DNA of 64,000 nucleotides from Timema cristinae (taxonomy: Eukaryota > Arthropoda > Insecta > Phasmatodea > Timematidae): NCBI GenBank assembly GCA_039000515.1, contig JBCFYV010000001.1, positions 30,984,061 to 31,048,060 of the forward strand. Direction: 5' to 3'. The first letter of the stretch is position 1. The number at the start of each line of letters is the position of its first letter. This document shows, in pieces, positions 1 through 11,255 of this stretch. Below the pieces are notes generated by a model. It ran no database searches. It was not told the origin of the DNA and was given only the letters and a program-made list of their open reading frames with translations. A program made the translations under genes and the position numbers.

Positions 1-480
1 CTTATTTATTGCTACCAACTTGTATTGTAGTTGTTTTTCAGTATCCTGTTTTAACCGGTTTATTCCCTGTGTAAAGATGTATTGCATCTGTTGATGTTTT
101 GATTGCACCTTCTAACACTCTTGAGAAGATTATTTTGTGCTACTTGAAGTTTATTTAACGAATTGTCAGACACTTGTCACCATCACTTCTTCATTTTATA
201 GGTTTAATATATGTTTTGTTAAGGGTTTCTCTTGAGTTTCCCCATTTTACTCTGGCCATTTGTTTAAGGGTATTACTAAAGTTGTTGTCCATCTTGACTG
301 TTTTTTCCAATTTGGTCGTCCCAATTGGGTTTACTGTATTGTCTAGTAATACACCCAGGTATTTTGTGCTGCTACTTTTGTTAATGGTTTTATTCTTTGA
401 TTTCAATGAGAACTCTTGTTGATGTTTTTGAGGACTAAAATTTGTCCCGCCGGTTTTGAAGCCATAACCTTATAGATCTT
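1..480 (-). pseudogene. Non-LTR retrotransposon reverse-transcriptase fragment (jockey-like), 5'-truncated by window edge or decay
   Basis: On the minus strand an open frame at 406-191 reads STKYLGVLLDNTVNP followed by a region containing KLEKTVKM and RVKWGNSRETLNK. This is the layout just C-terminal of the catalytic core in jockey-type non-LTR reverse transcriptases: a KYLGV-type motif, then a helical region, then KWG..RETL. Homology seems to continue upstream on the minus strand to about 480, but with stops. The YADD core is not in the window. It is a dead fragment, not a host gene. The family assignment rests on motif resemblance only. Confidence 0.6.
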
Positions 481-1087
481 TGGTAAATACCTTAAACATA
501 CCACACTTGGCCAAATTAAAGACAAAATAAAGTATTCCTTATAGTTTTAAACAGTAGAGTATGATTACATTTATAAGTGTTTACATGTTGTGTCCTTAAA
601 CTTTTATGTTATTCATTAGCTTACTGATAAGACACCAGATATAATTAACTAGGAATGGAACCAAGAGGAAACTTATTTGTCCTTTGATTATCGTTTTAGA
701 GAATTGTCTTAGCTTCATACATCCTTATGATGTTTTTTTGATTTAAATAAATTACCATAGGTTCATTGATGCATTAGTAACATTTATTTTTCTTTAAATT
801 CGGTTAAAATAAATCAAATATTGCTTCTGTAGGTAGATTGTGTATAATTTGCTACATGATTATTGCGTAGTTTGGCCAGGACTTTTTCTTTTCATCTAAA
901 AAAAATGTGCTGTTAAATGCCACAATGCTCATGACAACTATTCAAAAACTGTTGAGATTAAATTGTTAAGATGATTAATCTTCTGAAGATATATTTTAAT
1001 TATTTTGTCTAAAAATATTTTTATATAGAAATTGTTTCAAAAATAAGGTGGCCCAATGGCTAGATAACTTTATAATAAAGGAAATTG
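481..1087. other. Intergenic or intronic AT-rich sequence with a decayed foldback fragment
   Basis: No gene is visible. Bases about 873-965 (GGCCAGGACTTTTTC ... ATGCTCATGACA) resemble the inner part of the foldback elements at 25797-26052, 53281-53550 and 55503-55860. This is probably an old partial copy of that family. The rest holds nothing recognisable. Confidence 0.4.
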
Positions 1088-1435
1088 ATAAAACTAAAGA
1101 AAAAGGAAAAATAAACTACTAAGAATAAATTTGATGAAGCAAGCTCACCTAGGGAAAGAGGAAAAATGTGGAAAGAATCCAATGCACAAAGGTGACATCT
1201 TCTTCCTAATTCTTCTGTCTTCTATAGTAGAAGTAGTTACACACACATTTTAACACAAATAATATTATATTTGTGTTAAAATGTGTGACTACTTCTACTA
1301 TAGAAGACAGAAGAAAGGAGGAAGATGTCACCTTTGTGCATTGGATTCTTCCCACATTTTTCCTCTTTCCCTAGGTGGGCTTGCTTCATCAAATTTATTC
1401 TTAGTAGTTTATTTTTCCTTTTTCTTTAGTTTTAT
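1088..1435. repeat. Near-perfect 348-bp hairpin (foldback element)
   Basis: Arm 1088-1260 is repeated almost base for base in inverted orientation at 1269-1435, with only about 8 bp (AATATTAT) between the arms. Outer ends read ATAAAACTAAAG and CTTTAGTTTTAT. Mismatches are few (for example AAAGAATCC versus GGATTCTTCC), so the palindrome is young or kept homogeneous. No ORF is inside. It resembles a foldback or hairpin MITE. It lies about 520 bp upstream of the CaaX-gene exon, so if the gene has an upstream exon the hairpin would be intronic and could form dsRNA in the transcript. Confidence 0.85.
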
Positions 1436-1957
1436 ATAGAAATTGGTAATACAGATCTAAACTCGCATCCTCCACCTTAAATAACCATATTAAACATCTA
1501 GGTTGCCCACAAACCTCATTAAAAGTTATCAAATTTCATACACAGGCAATGCTTATTTGTACATAAACTCTGTTTTACATGTCATTGTTATGTAATTTTT
1601 AGTCATTGATGTTGAATATAGGTTTAAATATTAATACAACTTATCAATGTTTCATTAATCTAAAAATAGTCCAAATTTGAAGGGGTAGCTATTACTTATA
1701 GGCCTAAAGCAGAAACTTGTAAACATATGTTAAATTTTACCAGGAAGGCAAGTTTGATTAAAAGTATTGTCATTCTTACCCATTTAGTTTCTATTTTGTA
1801 AAGTGCAAGTTTGATTTATTCTTGTGGACTCACTGTGAGTTTTGGTTCATTTTTTGACACTTTTGATCATCATGATCCTGGCCCTTATCAATACTAAACT
1901 AATGTTGTTTCCATGGGAAAAATATTTAATTAATTGTTTCTTCTTTGGGGTTTTTAG
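1436..1957. other. Non-coding sequence ending in a splice acceptor
   Basis: AT-rich with no gene. It ends in a pyrimidine-rich tract and TTTTTAG at 1951-1957, a good 3' splice site for the exon starting at 1958. Confidence 0.5.
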
Positions 1958-3910
1958 ACTAAACAAAACCGAAGGGGGGTACATCCTGTTCGGGCGAATC
2001 GTATAGAGGCCCGGAAAAGAAATATGCATCCTCAAGGTGGATCAGAGCAAGACAAACAAGGGGCAACTGATATAGAATCTGAACAAAATGTGAAAAATTC
2101 GAAGAATTGCTCGCCAATGGACACAAAAAATCTTCAAGCCACACCTACCATTGTCATTTCATCAGAGGAAAACCAAGACATGAATGGGGGAGATGATGAG
2201 CCCTTATCAAAATTTGCAAAGCATGAAACAAAAAATATCGAAGATAATTCTGACAACATACAGGGTCAATCTAATGGAGAACACCATGAAGTTAATACAA
2301 ACGAGCAAGATAACTCCAATGTTGGCAACTTAAATAATACCGAAAAATTTGTTGCAACAATTGTGGAAGATTCAGTAGGGAAGCAAGAAGAACATGATGC
2401 TGCAGACAAAACTACCAAATCTTTTTCACTCCATGTGGAAGATTCATTAGGGAGCTACATGAGTCCTATTGTCAGTGTGAATCGCTTAAAGGAAGGTGTA
2501 ACAACTCAACAAAATGGTAATGAGTCTTTGGGTGAAACATCAGAAAGGAATGAAAGTGTAACAGCAGAAGAGGTTGACCTAAGTGATAGTGAATACAGTT
2601 TAAAACTAAATTCCAGCACTGAAGAAAGTTCTTTCAAGTCTTCTCAAGAGCCTCAAAAATACATTGACATTTCTTTTAATTCAAATAAAGCCGATGAAGA
2701 ACATCTTGCAAAGTCTTCCAATGATGCTGAAACGTCTCCCTCAAAATCAGAGAAAGATAATACTGTTGCATCAAAAGTGCATTTAGATGTTCCTTCGAGG
2801 TATCTTTATTCGGATAGAAGTCAAACACCTTCCCCAAGACGCAGTACAAGGCTAACCACATTAAAATATGAGGCAATGGTCAACTTGAATGAAATAAGTG
2901 TTGAAAGTATTGATGAGGGTGATGACCTTGCAACAGGGCATAGTCAATCTTTTATTCACTCATCTACAGATCAAAATAGAATTGCCTCAAAGTTGAATGT
3001 TAGTGAAGGGAACATTCCAACTGATGCTGGTCCTGTATCTCATAAATTGCCTTTCTCAACTATCAAAGGAAGAAAATCATATAGATCACCCACCAGCAAT
3101 ACCTTTCCTTTTACAGCATCTACAAGTACCTATATATCAAAATATATCCGAGACACACACTCTGTAGCAGTAGCAGGTCCTTCTGGGTTGTGCCATAACA
3201 CATCTGAATCTGGCCACAAAACACCTTCAGAATCAGGTCGCAAAACACCTTCAGAATCAGGCCGCAAAACACCTTCAGAATCAGGCCGCAAAACACCTTC
3301 CGAATCAGGCCGCAAAACCCCTTCAGAATCAGGTCGCAAAACACTATATAAAGGTGACCGCAAAACACCGTCTGAAGGAGGCCGCAAAACGCCCTCTGAA
3401 TATGGACACAACACCCCTTCTGAATCTGGACGCACCACTCCAGCTGAATCTGGTCGCAATACACCATCTGAATCTGGCCGTGTCACACCACTTGAAACTA
3501 AGAAAACTGGTCCTGCTGCATTAACAACAGCAATTAAGATAATCTCATCAGAGAATTACTTGGTCCATGAACCAGACACAGATTTAGCCAACACAACAGA
3601 CGAAAGTGACGTGGAAATGAATGAATCTCTTGCATTACTCTGCAGCCGCTCAGCTAAAAGGAAGGAACCCTCTCTTATTAAACAAGAGACAAAGAGGGCA
3701 AAGCTGAGTCCTGGCCCCAGCTTCGCCCATTTTAACATAAATTTCTCCCCACCTTTCTCTTACCTGGGTGGGAGAGTGACCAAACAAGCTACAGCACTGG
3801 ATGAAAGTGAGTTTGATAGTACAGCCGAAGAAGCTTCAAATTATCACTGTAGTAACGCCATTGTAGATTCAAGCTTAACACCCAAGAAAAAGTGGTGTAA
3901 TATCATGTAA
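1958..3910 (+). CDS. Predicted farnesylated (CaaX) nuclear protein with Thr-Pro octapeptide repeats; terminal coding exon
   Basis: The exon is open without a stop from a splice acceptor at 1951-1957 to TAA at 3908-3910. The first ATG is at 2024 (628 residues from there; about 22 basic residues precede it in frame, so upstream exons are likely). Numbering from that Met, the N-terminal half is Ser/Glu/Asn-rich and low in hydrophobics. TPSPRR lies at 268-273 and twelve 8-residue repeats (type SESGRKTP) at 394-489. A bipartite nuclear localisation signal (KRK 545-547, KRAK 557-560) follows, and the last four residues are CNIM after a KKKW stretch. C-x-x-M at the very end is a farnesyltransferase signal, shared by lamins and the insect nuclear-envelope protein kugelkern. 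There is no lamin rod or tail domain here. Inference: a prenylated nuclear-envelope or lamina protein, phosphorylated at many S/T-P sites. Kugelkern identity is a guess based on architecture. Codon use and coherent composition over 1.9 kb make a real gene likely. Confidence 0.8.
   Translation, partial: TKQNRRGVHPVRANRIEARKRNMHPQGGSEQDKQGATDIESEQNVKNSKNCSPMDTKNLQATPTIVISSEENQDMNGGDDEPLSKFAKHETKNIEDNSDNIQGQSNGEHHEVNTNEQDNSNVGNLNNTEKFVATIVEDSVGKQEEHDAADKTTKSFSLHVEDSLGSYMSPIVSVNRLKEGVTTQQNGNESLGETSERNESVTAEEVDLSDSEYSLKLNSSTEESSFKSSQEPQKYIDISFNSNKADEEHLAKSSNDAETSPSKSEKDNTVASKVHLDVPSRYLYSDRSQTPSPRRSTRLTTLKYEAMVNLNEISVESIDEGDDLATGHSQSFIHSSTDQNRIASKLNVSEGNIPTDAGPVSHKLPFSTIKGRKSYRSPTSNTFPFTASTSTYISKYIRDTHSVAVAGPSGLCHNTSESGHKTPSESGRKTPSESGRKTPSESGRKTPSESGRKTPSESGRKTLYKGDRKTPSEGGRKTPSEYGHNTPSESGRTTPAESGRNTPSESGRVTPLETKKTGPAALTTAIKIISSENYLVHEPDTDLANTTDESDVEMNESLALLCSRSAKRKEPSLIKQETKRAKLSPGPSFAHFNINFSPPFSYLGGRVTKQATALDESEFDSTAEEASNYHCSNAIVDSSLTPKKKWCNIM
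3203..3490 (+). repeat. 12 x 24-bp coding tandem repeat (8-residue unit)
   Basis: Twelve in-frame 24-bp units encode variants of S-E-S-G-R-K-T-P (residues 394-489 of the CaaX protein). Units 2-5 are identical in protein; the later ones vary (YKGDRKTP, SEGGRKTP, AESGRNTP). Because the unit is a multiple of 3, every frame on both strands stays open here, which creates false antisense ORFs. Confidence 0.95.
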
Positions 3911-4250
3911 GCTTGTCATTTTTTATTTTTACATGACTTTTTTAAAAGTTAGTTATTTTTCAGACTTAGATTTTTAAAATATGTGAAAACCGTTTGGTTT
4001 TTTTCATACATTAATAATTGTGTCAAAAAAAATACAAGTCAAAAGTGTTTGAGGACTTTAAACACACATTTATATATTGTATTCTCTCTCTTTTTTTTTC
4101 TACCAGATAAGTGTTTTATGCTATCAAAGACAATTAGCATCTAAATGTGTTTAGGAAATATAAGATGGGTCATTCTCATAAATGGGCAAAATTAACTTCC
4201 ATAAATCTTGGGATGTAAAATGTTAAAATTTCATATTATTTTTAATTTAT
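3911..4250 (+). other. Probable 3' UTR of the CaaX gene
   Basis: AT-rich non-coding sequence after the stop. It contains no canonical AATAAA; the first one downstream lies inside the adjoining MITE. Confidence 0.4.
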
Positions 4251-4397
4251 TTTGACATACACACTTATAATAAACAAAGCGGTACTAATTTTTTTGTTAA
4301 TGATAGTCATTGGCTTGCTATGTTATTTTGATCTTTATTTTAGGCCCATTAACAAAAAAATTATACCGCTTTGCTTATTATAAGTGTGTATGTCAAA
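4251..4397. mobile_element. 147-bp MITE with about 50-bp terminal inverted repeats
   Basis: TTTGACATACACACTTATAA at 4251 is mirrored by the end TTATAAGTGTGTATGTCAAA at 4378-4397. The inverted repeats continue inward for about 50 bp (CAAAGCGGTA / TACCGCTTTG and the A7/T7 runs) around a spacer of about 45 bp. No ORF. Superfamily not determined. Confidence 0.8.
4269..4274 (+). other. Candidate poly(A) signal AATAAA inside the MITE
   Basis: First plus-strand AATAAA after the CaaX-gene stop codon, about 360 nt downstream. It lies inside the left inverted repeat of the MITE. Whether it is used is unknown. Confidence 0.25.
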
Positions 4398-7138
4398 TAT
4401 ATATATATGGGATCCTATATCCATTGAATCCTTAAGAATTTTTACAAGATTCGAGAAAATATCCTCAAATACTATATTTTTTTAAATTTCAAATTTTTGA
4501 ACTGTGGTTTGTTTTATAGCTTTAGATTCAATATCATTTTGGACAAACTTTACAACCCAACCCCAGTCCATTGATTTAACAGAAAACAATGTATTAAACA
4601 TTATAACTAATGAATTATAGCAAAAAAAATAATTAACATTTACTTACTATTTCCTTTGTTCCATTTTAGATATATGTATATATATTTTTTCTCTTTTTGC
4701 TAGTCGTTTTTCCCCAAGATTCGAATTCAGGATTAATAGATAAAAATTAATTTAGGTCACATGGAATAGCAGATTCCCTAAAAATATGTTAAGGTTAAGG
4801 TTTTCACATCAGTGATAAAGCTAATTTTAGTACTATAGAGTAAAAAAAACTTTACCTTTGTTCATATTATGTAGATACTAGGACAGTGACACTTAAAAAT
4901 ATAACCTCTCAAAATTTATAATTCAATCATAAATTGTGAAATGGTTGATCTAAATACACTAGTGCACACCATGTATTGGTAACAGAAACACAGGGATTAA
5001 CAACCGGCCCATTTGTTGACATCTGCTGCCATCTCTCATTGCACCAGCAAATGAAACTCAAAGAGGCAGGGACAATGATTAGTATTCTTGGACGGAGACA
5101 GCTGTTTAGGATCCTTAAAATATGAAAACATACCACCTAGCTATTTTTTAAATTTTCATTATTTCTTAGGTAAATTTGATATTATAATGGAAAAATTTGT
5201 TCCGAGACTGGCCAGGACAATGACTTTGGATACATTTTAATTGAAGAAAAAAAAAACGGGGAGTGGGGGAATCCCATTACACACATTATTTAGGACAACT
5301 TTTATAGATCTAACCCCATAAAGACCCCAGCAAATACTCTTTTTATATTATTATATTATTATATGAAAATGTAGACAAAAAATATATTTATATATTAATA
5401 ATTCTTTTTTACACTAACCAAAATCAAATTAATAAGCAGAAACCTATATTTTCCCGTTTCACAAGAGTGACCCAAATATAGCTAAACATAATAAATATAA
5501 TGTTATAAAGTGTACTCATACTCGGAAGTGAAATGCCACAGTATAAGATTTCGAAGAAATGGTGAAATAAGTTGATGCTGACTACTTTAGTCTGGTAAAA
5601 TTCAGTTTATTCGTCCAATAAGAATTGTTACTATTTTACTCTTATATTATGGGCAGTACAGTATCATGGTTGCTTCAATAATAGTAATCATTTATTTCAT
5701 ATTCGGACAATAAACAATTCTCTACAAAGACACTAAGGAACTATTTTAGTTTTAATTTGCAAGTGAGGAATATTAAAAAGGGGAAAACTATCCAATAAAA
5801 TATTTATTGTACTTTTGTCATTTTGTATTCATCATATATTTAAATAGTTAATTACGTTTCATCCCTTATTTTTCTTGTATAAAGTGTTTTTACCACAATT
5901 TTTTATATACATATTAATTTAACTCATGATTTCCATTTTTAATTGTCACACATACACTTCAATAAACAGTTATTTTTCTGCCATGCATTATTTCAAAACA
6001 CTTTAAAGAATGCATCATTCTCACAAATTTCATTCACATTTTAAATTAAAGATGAAAAATTTAATAAAAATAAAACACAAATAAATCTTGCCAGGAATGT
6101 ACAAACTTAATTTTATATTTTAAGGGTGTGTTTGTAAAATCATTCACAGTTGATTTCATGAATGTAGAGTTTTCAAAAATGTATTGTGTGTCTGGTAGGT
6201 GTATTTGTGTGTATCAAACAATATCTAATGGACTTTTAGTATTTTTAATACACAAAGAAAACAAAATGGATTTAAGACTACAAAATTGTAAAATTTCCCT
6301 TTTTATTAAGTGTTAAGTGAAATTTAATTATAAATCTATGATTGGATTTATCACTTGCCGTACAAAGTAGTTTGGGACTAATTTTAATAAATTGCTTATA
6401 AGCATGGTCATTAAAATATTGTAATGTTTTTTATGTATTATATCACAGGTAATAAATAATTTATAAGACAAAAAATTGTTAATTTTTTAAAGTAAGAACT
6501 ACATGACATTTAAGAGCTTTAAATATTAGTACACATATGCTGAACTAGCTAATAAAATTCTAAAAGTATATCTGAATAAAATCAAGCTTCCAATCATGGG
6601 TAGAATTAAACATTTTATAATCTTGACTGTAACTTTGTTCAACATTATTACTTTAGTTAGTTTTTATTAATAGACTTGTTTAGCCTTTGATAATATTATG
6701 CTGCAAAATGTATTAGGCCTATACTATTTAGGCAGAGAATGGCTTGGTCTTCAAGCGATGTTTTATGCATTGTTTCACATAGCATGGATACCTTAGATGC
6801 TTAAATAATTTGGTAAAATTATTAATATTTTGACAATAAAAACAACTGCCCTTCGAATTTATTCTAATAAATCTCAAGATTCCATATACTCTCTCATGTG
6901 ATGTTTTGTAGTAGGGACCCTTATAGGTTTTAGAGTTACATACCCCCATTGAATTGCCCACTTCCCATAACCCCTCTGCCAGACTTATCATCATCATCAT
7001 CACCACCACCACCCGTCCACTTAGGTACAAGTATGACTTCTGAAGATGTTAATTGCTCTACTTTACATATGAATAGTTAAAAACAGATCAGCTGAAAGGA
7101 AAAAAATAATGTAATCATGTTTATCTCTTTAGAAACCG
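4398..7138. other. AT-rich gene-free stretch
   Basis: No supportable gene. Short open frames (for example 6128-6316 and 4927-5136) lack recognisable motifs. A short (ATC)n(CAC)n run sits near 6987-7014. Confidence 0.4.
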
Positions 7139-7374
7139 GGTTCGGGTGGCTGCATGGTCTAAGGCGCTACTCTTGCAATAGACTAGACTGCAGAATACGG
7201 GTGGATCGGGGTTCGATCCTGGTCAGGTGGTGTACTGAGGGTGGTTTTCCCACTCCCTCCACATGAATGTGGGTACATTGCCTCTAGATTCAAACTTACT
7301 AATCCCAAACACATTAGTGTAGTGTATAACCCGAATGGATAGTAGCGACACAGTGCAAAATAATTTTTTTTTTA
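7139..7374 (+). mobile_element. SINE family A (tRNA-derived), full-length copy
   Basis: The head resembles a Leu/Ser-type tRNA: A box TGGTCTAAGGCG and B box GGTTCGATCC about 55 bp later. A body follows with a pyrimidine-rich CACTCCCTCCAC and CATGAATGTGGGTACA. The 3' domain is a CATTAG...TATAACCCGAA segment, then a GTAGTAAGACGCGGTG-like end and an A/T tail. The same arrangement recurs more than a dozen times in this window, which defines the family. RNA polymerase III transcription is inferred from the A and B boxes. Confidence 0.85.
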
Positions 7375-9804
7375 CTTATAGAAAAATCACAAATACACAA
7401 GCTACCTACTAACTACTAAGAAATTTTTTCCTCGCCATCTCAATCTATGTTTTAAATTTAATTTTGAATGAAGAAATATTGTAAACAGACAAACTTGTAC
7501 ATTAATATCCCATGTTTAACGGCATCATACTCTATGAAAATGTTTGTACATCCTGACTGGGATTTGTTAGGTCTTGCTTTCCTAACACATATTATAGCAG
7601 CACTTTAATTATTCTGTTAATGATTTAGTGGAAATACTCTCTTAAAGAATAATAGCCAATTTTATTAAACGCAAATATAGTTTTCTTATTTGAAGTGAAT
7701 TATTTAAATTTTCTTATCTGTAACTTATTTAATTTTATACATCAATGATCACTTTTTTTGTGAAAAGGCATCAATAAAATTTGTTACTTTGAAACAAGTG
7801 TTTTTTTATTATATGGTGGTATTTCATTGTTGTTCACTCATAGCCTAAAAGGATCGGTTTTACTCGAAAATTAATCTTAGCATTCTTGATCCAACTGAAT
7901 TCAAATAAATATTTTGTAAAATGTCACATTAATATTAGGAATTGAACTCGATATCTTTATTATCAATGCTAATTCTCTTGTTCAGGTGAATTCTCAAAAG
8001 ATTATTTAACTTATATTGGTGCACAACACAGTCTGAACCAAAATTATTTTAAATGTGTATACAAATATAATAAATCTGGAATGTTTCAAAATAGGAGAGA
8101 GGTCAAATTAAGGTAACTTTTATCTAATGAGCAAATTAAAAAACTTATTTTATATTTTTTGTTTTGGTATCACCCCCCAATTAATTAATTAATTAAATCA
8201 AATATTCTTGTCACAATCGTACTGTACTGGATTGTTGATGACAGGGTGATCAAGGTTTTAATCTCAGCTGGGTGTAATGTTTCTTTTTTTCACATATTCA
8301 TCTATAACATTGAGCCACCCACGCCTTACATGGCTTACACCTTCCTTTTGATCCAAACACTTTACCTTCATGTAAGACACTTCTTTCGCATTTACCTATT
8401 GGATTCCATTTCAAACCAAATGTGTAATTTTGTGAAAATAACACAAACTATTATTTTATCACCTGTGCAATCATGTATTGGAATATATGCTTTAAAGTAA
8501 CATCCTTGGGCTCTGGTACAAAAAGTAACACCTTATAAACATTAATTGTTAATTTCTTTCAAAAAAAGGAATTTATCGATCAATATTGAGATATAATTTA
8601 AGATTTAGATTTTAAAACTTAACTCTTAACAATAAATTGTTTTGAATAAAAGTATTAATAAAGGAATTACTATGCTTCATCTATAGGTTAAGTGATGCTT
8701 TTTATATAATCCTAGAAGCAAAAGTAGTAGTAACCTGCCGGATTTTAGTATACTTTCAAAACTTAACTCTAAATATCTGGAGAGAGGAAAAAAAATGTCT
8801 TAAAGCTAATGTTGATTACACTCAATTGATTTAAGGGAAATATTTAGTTGACTTCTGCAGTTGTATTATTAAAATTCTAGCCTAAATATAATTGTCTAGT
8901 TCATTTGAAATATAACATTTTGGGTATATTTTTATAACTGGCACTTTTAAAAACTGTATCTATGCTATGTAGAAAATTATTCAATATTTAGATATATTTA
9001 AGTTGATTGTTGAATCTTGTTAGAGTGATAGTTTGGCCAATCTTCTAGAATTTGTTAATATTTGTACATTAATAATTATTTAACAATTCTTTGCATGTTT
9101 ATAATGTTATACTATTGATTTTCACATATATTTTTTTAATTGCAAGTTGAGCACCTAGGCTTAATTTTTTTTCTTTAGTGAAAGTTACATAACAAGGGTT
9201 TTTGAGAAGATAATTTTTTTGTAAAATGCTCTTTTATAATACATTTTCCCTCTTGCTATTTAATGTCTTAAATTGTATAGAGTTTAGCCTTTTTCCTGTT
9301 TTATTGTTAAAATCATGGCATTCTTATTAGATTATTTACTGTGAAAAATGAAAAAAAAAGTGTTATTTCATTTATGTTGGTTTCAATACAATATTAAACA
9401 CATTATTTAGTGATATTTTTATTAATGTGATTTTGCTTTGTTACTTGTGAGAATATTGGACCCCATCACCCAATATTTGTTATGTGATTTGAGTTCTCAT
9501 AACTTTCCCCCTTTATTTTTGTAGTAACATTATGAGATTTAAGGCCTGTGTTTCAATATAAACGTTCCTGACTAGAAATGGATAAATAAAATTAACACTA
9601 AAAGATTAAGTGTACATTTGGTACTGATACATTCTGTTTACCACTATTTTTTCATTATATACGCATATTCACTAAACCAAAGGTTCCAGGTTTGATTCTG
9701 TTGCCTAAATTGGTAGTCCCCAAACTGTAGGTGGGATGAAAAAAAAATTTAAGTGTGAAAATGTTTTAATTCCTTGAAATTAAAAAATCATGATGAAATT
9801 AAAC
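7375..9804. other. AT-rich gene-free stretch with a SINE A remnant
   Basis: No gene recognised. At about 8225-8275 the words ACTGGATTGTTGATGACAG and GGTTTTAATCTCAGCTGGG match a decayed part of SINE family A around the B box. A tRNA-like CCAAAGGTTCCAGG ... TTTGATTCTG lies near 9677. The rest is unassigned. Confidence 0.4.
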
Positions 9805-10840
9805 CCCCTTCTATAATGTCCATTAAAGCAAGGTAGGTCAGGTTGTGCAATGGTATTTATGGATGTGGAGAAGGTATATGATAGTGTGGATTGAAATAAA
9901 GTTTGGAAAGTAATGGAGGAGGCTGAAGGGGAAATTGAAGTTGTAACGAGAGGGAAGAACATGTATTATGATAATATGACTTGTTTTAAGATGGAGAAGG
10001 TTTGTATGGAGTGGCTTCAAAAATTTTTAAATGAAGCAGGGGAGTGTTTCCTCACCACTAATATCATGGTAATGGAAGTGGTCATGGGTAAAGCAGCAAG
10101 GAAACTCGGCTAGGAAAGAATGAAAGCCATTTTGTATGCTGATGACTTGCTGGTATGGGAGGAGAAGGACGAGGGAGTGGAATTTAACATGGCGACGTAT
10201 GAAGTAATGGTAATGACGAGGAATAGGATAAGGTCTAGTAAAACTATAAAAATTGTACGGAGTAGAGTTATAAAGGTACAGAGTGTAAAATATCTTGGAC
10301 GCGAGATTGAGGCAAATGGTGGGAGTAGAGAAGATATGATAGTAGAGGGCAGCAGGAAATTGTTCTATAGGTGTGTAAGAGACCTGCTATTGAGAAGAAA
10401 AGTGCCTTGTTCAAGTGTAAGAAAGTTCTGTACATGGCGTACTTTGTACCCGTTGTATCACAAATGCATGGTTATTGATTGTAAGAGAAACTAGGAAAGT
10501 GGAGGCCATGTCTCAAGGAGGAAGAGGATAGATAAGGAATGAAGTTATCTGAGAAATATAGGATCAAAGGGAATAAACACATGAGATAGTAGAGAAAGAA
10601 AATTGAGATGGTATGGGCATGTAATGAGGTTAGGAAAGGAGAGAATACTAAAAAAAAATTATAGAAAGAAAGTATGTTGTAAAAATACAGCAAGGGAAGA
10701 CAAGAAAAAGATGGTAGGAGCAAATAAAATGTGTGCAAATGATAAAATAATGGAAGCAATTAAAGGGGTAATGATAGAGGAAGATGGAGGTATTTTAACT
10801 AAACTGACCCGGCCACAGTTTGGAAATGAGTATTGACTCA
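9805..10840 (+). pseudogene. Non-LTR retrotransposon reverse transcriptase, degenerate (LINE type L1 of this window)
   Basis: One frame carries RT motifs in order: FMDVEKVYDSVD at about 9856-9891 (motif A), a TGA stop at 9892-9894, then from 10120 MKAILYADDLLVW with the catalytic YADD box. SVKYLGREIEANGG follows (the KYLG motif). A separate frame at 10603-10836 begins MRWYGHVMRLGKERI, the WxGHVxRM motif typical of the C-terminal region of such LINEs. Several in-frame stops (9892, 10111) and a frame change make it non-functional. The tail AAACTGACCCGGCCACAG recurs at 32.2, 34.2 and 40.8 kb, which identifies other 5'-truncated copies. Confidence 0.85.
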
Positions 10841-11007
10841 AAACCCACCCACCCAACATTTGATGATGTCTCCAAATTTCACTGTTAAAAAATGTTTGGA
10901 AAGCACTGGTCTAGGTGTCATTTTTCAATATCTATTTGAATGGCTAAATGCATGTGGTTTGCCATCTTTTTTTTTTACCCTCGGTCCCTCATTTGGTACA
11001 CTCACCC

Positions 11008-11255
11008 ACTTCGGTGGCCGCATGGTCTAAGGTGTCACTCTCTCATTAGTCTAAACTGTAGATGATGGGTAGATTGGGGTTCAATCCTGGTCAGGTGTAC
11101 TGATGATTTTTCTAAAATGGTTTCCTACTCTCCCTCCACACACATGTGGGACACCGCATCTAAATGCAACCTTCCTCATCCCTAACACATTAGTAATTAG
11201 TACATAGGTGTGTGTACACCCAAACGAGTAGCAAGACGCTGTGCTAAAAAAAAAC
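11008..11255 (+). mobile_element. SINE family A, full-length copy
   Basis: Starts CACTTCGGTGGCCGCATGG, with A box TGGTCTAAGGTG and B box GGTTCAATCCTGG. It ends GTAGCAAGACGCTGTGCTAA plus an A run. Confidence 0.85.

Noticed and set aside
3120..3486. Two overlapping minus-strand ORFs of 115-118 residues
   Set aside because: They are antisense readings of the 24-bp coding repeat, which keeps every frame open; the plus frame continues coherently on both sides.
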